Source: an uncultured Slackia sp. (GTDB taxonomy: Bacteria > Actinomycetota > Coriobacteriia > Coriobacteriales > Eggerthellaceae). From it: DNA of 64,000 bases. Under the pieces are notes generated by a model, which saw only the letters and a list, made by a program, of their open reading frames with translations, was not told the DNA's origin and did no database searches. This document shows positions 61,074 to 64,000 of this stretch, piece by piece (within the stretch, counting starts at the first letter, position 1; the number at the start of each line of letters is the position of its first letter). The stretch lies in assembly GCA_934661005.1 (NCBI GenBank), contig CAKUIK010000005.1, positions 15,532 through 79,531 of the forward strand. Direction: 5' to 3'. The position numbers and the translations under genes were made by a program.

Positions 61074-61949
61074 ATGACTGCGAACAATTCCGCATATCAA
61101 ACTGCATCTGAAATCACTGAATCCGTCAAGGCTTTCGCCGATGACGTGCGCGCGGCTGGCCCGCTTGTACACTGCATCACGAACTATGTGACGGTTGAGA
61201 GCTGCGCGAACGCCGTGCTGGCCGTGGGCGCGAGCCCCATCATGAGCGATGAGCCTGCCGATGTGGTTGACATCACGTCCATCTGCAACGCGCTCGTGCT
61301 GAACATCGGCACGTTGAACATGCAGACCATCGCGGGCATGAAGGCCGCGGGCGCACGCGCCGCCGAGCTCGAACATGCCATCGTTTTGGATCCCGTGGGC
61401 GCAGGCGCTTCGGCGCTGCGCACGCAAACCGCGGGCGAGCTGCTCGATTCGCTGCCCGTCGCCTTGGTGCGCGGCAATATGAGCGAAGTGAAGGCCCTCG
61501 CTGGCCAAGCTGCCGCCACGCAGGGCGTTGATGTGAACCCCGCCGACGCCGTGACGAGTGAAGAAGACATAGCCGAAGCGGCGGCTTTTGCGCGCGACTT
61601 TGCCGCGAAGGCCAACTGCGCCGTGGCCATTACCGGCCCCATCGACATCGTCGCCGATGCGAACCGTGCGTTCGCCGTGCGCAATGGTTCTGCGCTGCAG
61701 GGTCGCATCACGGGTTCTGGTTGCATGCTTTCCGCCATTACGGGCGCATATATGGCGCGTGCGAACGGCAACGCCGTTGAGGCGGCCCTCGCTGCCGTGG
61801 TGCATATGGGAGCCGCGGGCCAGGCCGCGCAGGCGCGCATGAAGGAGGGTGATGGCACGGGCAGCTTCCACACCTACCTCATGGATGCCCTCTCGCTGCT
61901 CGAGGGCGACGATTTGGCCAAGGCAGCCTTGGTCGAAGAGGTTCGCTAG
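61074..61949 (+). CDS. thiM: Hydroxyethylthiazole kinase
   Basis: A 291-residue ribokinase-like enzyme phosphorylating the thiazole moiety in thiamine salvage. VHCITNYVTVESCANAVLAV, GASPIMSDEP, VLDPVGAGAS, RGNMSEVKAL and GRITGSGCMLSA (catalytic Cys region) are intact. It is the first gene under the TPP riboswitch; thiE begins two bases after its stop. Confidence 0.96.
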   Translation: MTANNSAYQTASEITESVKAFADDVRAAGPLVHCITNYVTVESCANAVLAVGASPIMSDEPADVVDITSICNALVLNIGTLNMQTIAGMKAAGARAAELEHAIVLDPVGAGASALRTQTAGELLDSLPVALVRGNMSEVKALAGQAAATQGVDVNPADAVTSEEDIAEAAAFARDFAAKANCAVAITGPIDIVADANRAFAVRNGSALQGRITGSGCMLSAITGAYMARANGNAVEAALAAVVHMGAAGQAAQARMKEGDGTGSFHTYLMDALSLLEGDDLAKAALVEEVR

Positions 61950-61951
61950 GC

Positions 61952-62635
61952 ATGGTGGTGCTCTCACCGCGCGATCGTTTCCGCCGCCATCCCGAGTCGC
62001 TTTTGCTGTATGCCGTTTCTGATGATGCGTGGCTGGGTGGGCGCACGCTCGCGTCATGCTGCGCGCAGGCGGTATGCGGGGGTGCGACGTTTCTGCAGCT
62101 TCGTGCGAAGCGCGCTACGACCGAAGAACTCGTGCGCGCGTATGCGGAAATTCGCGACGAGCTTGAACGCGAGGGCCTTGCCGGCAAGGTGCCGTTTGTG
62201 ATTGACGACGATGTTGAAGCGGCCATTGCCGTGGGCGCCGATGGCGTGCACGTTGGCCAGTCGGACGAGTCGTGCGCGAGCGCGAGGGCTCGCTTGGGCG
62301 AGGATGCCATCGTGGGCGTGTCGGCGCAAACGGTGGAGCAGGCCCTTGCCGCGCAGGCGGCGGGCGCCGATTATCTAGGCGTGGGTGCGCTGTTCAAAAC
62401 GGCGACGAAGCCCGAAGCGGCCGATGTGACGCTGCGCACGCTGCAAGAAATATGTGCCGCCGTGAGCATTCCCGTGGTTGGCATTGGCGGCCTGAATGCG
62501 AGCACGCTTGCGTCGCTCGCCCATACGGGCGTGCGTGGCGCTGCGGTTGTATCGGCGATTTTCGCCGCAAGCGACATCGTTTCGGCAACGCAGGACCTCA
62601 GGCGCATCATGGATGGCATCGAGTTGCGTGCGTAA
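61952..62635 (+). CDS. thiE: Thiamine-phosphate synthase
   Basis: A 227-residue TIM-barrel enzyme joining HMP-PP and thiazole phosphate. FLQLRAKRATTEELV, FVIDDDVEAAIAVGADGVHV, GQSDES, GADYLGVGALF and VVGIGGLNAST are the family motifs. It is two bases from thiM. Confidence 0.95.
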   Translation: MVVLSPRDRFRRHPESLLLYAVSDDAWLGGRTLASCCAQAVCGGATFLQLRAKRATTEELVRAYAEIRDELEREGLAGKVPFVIDDDVEAAIAVGADGVHVGQSDESCASARARLGEDAIVGVSAQTVEQALAAQAAGADYLGVGALFKTATKPEAADVTLRTLQEICAAVSIPVVGIGGLNASTLASLAHTGVRGAAVVSAIFAASDIVSATQDLRRIMDGIELRA

Positions 62636-62793
62636 TTGCGCGATGAATGCCTTGCACAATGGAATAGCCGATGAATCGAACGGAAGCTGGTTCACGAGCT
62701 TCCGTTCTTCTTTTGCGCGGCGCCTTTCGCGTTTGCGCTTCATGGTCTGTATCATGGGTGCGTGGCATTGCAGGGTTGCATGTGAGGAGAGCT

Positions 62794-63594
62794 ATGGGTT
62801 TTAAGATTCCTTCGGTCGTAAGCATCGCCGGATCCGATTCTTCAGGCGGGGCGGGCATTCAGGCCGATATGAAAACTATCGAATCGTTGGGCCTGTTCGC
62901 ACAGACCGCGATCACGGCGCTTACTGCGCAAAACACCACAGGCGTTTCTGGAGTGTTCGACATTCCTGCCGAATTTGTGGTGGAGCAGATCGATGCTGTG
63001 TTCGGCGATATTCGTCCCAATGCCGTGAAGATTGGCATGGTCTCATCGGCGTCGAACGTCGTTGCCATTGCGGAATCGTTGCGCGCGCATGCGGCTGAAA
63101 ACATCGTGGTTGATCCCGTGATGGTTTCAACGAGCGGGAGCCGCCTTATAAGCGAGGATGCCTCAGAAGCGCTTCAGGGGCGCCTTTTCCCACTCGCGAG
63201 CGTCATAACGCCTAATATTCCCGAAGCGGAGGTTCTGTGGGGTTGCGACATAGCTTCGAAGCAAGACATGGAAGTGGCAGCGCGCGAGCTTTCGGATCGT
63301 TTTGGCGTGGCCGTGCTCGTAAAGGGCGGCCATGGCGTAAGTGACGCCGATGACGTGCTTGCGGAGCGCGGGCTTACGTGTTGGCTGCCGGGCGAGCGTA
63401 TCGAAAACGACAACACCCACGGTACCGGATGCACGCTTTCGAGCGCGATTGCTTGCGGGCTCGCAAAGGGGTTCACGGTTTTTGAGGCGTGCGAATACGC
63501 GAAGCAATACATTTCGGGAGCACTTGCCGCCCAGCTCGATTTGGGGAAGGGCGCAGGTCCGCTCGATCATATGTGGGCATTCAGGAATCTATAA
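62794..63594 (+). CDS. thiD: Hydroxymethylpyrimidine (phosphate) kinase
   Basis: A 266-residue ribokinase-family enzyme phosphorylating HMP and HMP-P. SIAGSDSSGGAGIQADMKT, VVDPVMVSTSGSRL, VLVKGGHG and the catalytic NTHGTGCTLSSAIA are present. ATG at 62794 follows TGAGGAGAG. The 158-bp gap after thiE has no T-tailed hairpin, so it is probably in the same transcript. thiC and thiG are not present, fitting salvage rather than full synthesis. Confidence 0.95.
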   Translation: MGFKIPSVVSIAGSDSSGGAGIQADMKTIESLGLFAQTAITALTAQNTTGVSGVFDIPAEFVVEQIDAVFGDIRPNAVKIGMVSSASNVVAIAESLRAHAAENIVVDPVMVSTSGSRLISEDASEALQGRLFPLASVITPNIPEAEVLWGCDIASKQDMEVAARELSDRFGVAVLVKGGHGVSDADDVLAERGLTCWLPGERIENDNTHGTGCTLSSAIACGLAKGFTVFEACEYAKQYISGALAAQLDLGKGAGPLDHMWAFRNL

Positions 63595-63968
63595 CGGGAA
63601 ATTCACTGCCGCTCGTCTTCGAAAAAGCGCCGACTACGGATAAGTGGATAACTTTTTTACGATGCGCACAGGCCCTCTCTCGCCAGTTTAACTGCTAAGC
63701 GGGAGGGGGCCGACTTGTATATTTAGGCAAAAAATGGGGTTAAAAGCGTGGAAATGAGAGGAAAACGGCAACAAAACTCGAGCAATTAGTGATGAATGCT
63801 TCGGGTTTCGCGATGAAGGGAACGCCACAAAGCGCTTGTGGAAAACCCGCAAAGAGGGGAGGCAATAAAACGATTCAGTAAGTGGATTATTTCGTTGCTT
63901 TATTGAAAGGTATCTTGCCTGTCCGCGCGCCCCGAACCCTCAGGCTGAAGCCTTCGGGCGAATTCCTA
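63595..63968. other. Non-coding right-hand region
   Basis: No convincing gene is seen. GGCCCTCTCTCGC (63671-63683) pairs with GCGGGAGGGGGCC (63699-63711), a GC-rich hairpin without a T tract that may end thi transcripts. The following 200 bp is AT-richer and unassigned. Confidence 0.5.
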
Positions 63969-63992
63969 AAAACTGCCCACTGGGCAGTTTTC
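63969..63992. terminator. Bidirectional terminator at the right edge
   Basis: A perfect 11-bp stem AAAACTGCCCA / TGGGCAGTTTT with a one-base nominal loop (really 3-5 bases) and a T tail on both strands. It probably serves a gene beyond the window. Confidence 0.75.
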
Positions 63993-64000
63993 TTGACGGA

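Overview
This 64 kb window looks like chromosome of an anaerobic Coriobacteriia actinobacterium, most likely family Eggerthellaceae (a Slackia- or Denitrobacterium-like gut or rumen organism). The evidence is a high-GC genome with intact housekeeping synteny, a Tat-exported flavoprotein with an FMN-carrying lipoprotein partner, a LuxR regulator with a long multi-membrane-segment N-terminus, class Ic aspartate aminotransferase, SepF instead of FtsA, and an FixABCX/acyl-CoA dehydrogenase energy module. The species call is inference; no rRNA is present.

Layout. 1-3.4 kb: start of a divergent TetR regulator, then an extracytoplasmic flavin reductase operon (FMN lipoprotein, Tat flavoprotein, membrane protein). 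3.7-8 kb: tRNA-Arg, 23S rRNA m5U methyltransferase, cyclophilin, TPR membrane protein, NDP kinase. 8-12.1 kb: four-subunit NAD(P)-linked [NiFe] hydrogenase of the sulfhydrogenase type. 12.4-18 kb: TetR regulator divergent from an acyl-CoA dehydrogenase-fixABCX operon, whose codon use resembles the translation genes further on. 18.1-18.5 kb: two inverted copies of an unidentified structured element. 18.5-21.5 kb: aminotransferase and PutP-type symporter. 21.7-26.3 kb: tRNA-Tyr-Thr-Met, tuf, rpmG, tRNA-Trp, secE, nusG, rplK, rplA. 26.3-33.6 kb: map, murJ, nadK, a DUF1846 gene, pyrG. 33.7-39.05 kb: a module bounded by identical 24-bp direct repeats, carrying a 1,087-residue Tat-exported M14-type metallopeptidase and a membrane-anchored LuxR regulator, lying between pyrG and xerD. 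40.3-59.5 kb: division and cell-wall (dcw) cluster from mraZ to divIVA, lacking murE and ftsA but containing sepF. 59.8-63.6 kb: RNase P RNA on the minus strand, then thiN and a TPP-riboswitch-controlled thiM-thiE-thiD salvage operon.

The housekeeping backbone (translation, NAD/CTP supply, peptidoglycan, division, thiamine salvage) is conventional. Energy metabolism is represented by three separate redox modules: an exported flavoenzyme, a cytoplasmic hydrogenase, and an Fix/acyl-CoA dehydrogenase system. The parts most worth a second look are the twin structured elements at 18.1-18.5 kb, the direct-repeat-bounded peptidase/LuxR module, the hydrogenase large subunit that ends exactly at its last metal-binding histidine, the extended array of MraZ boxes, and the duplicated hairpin before rplA.
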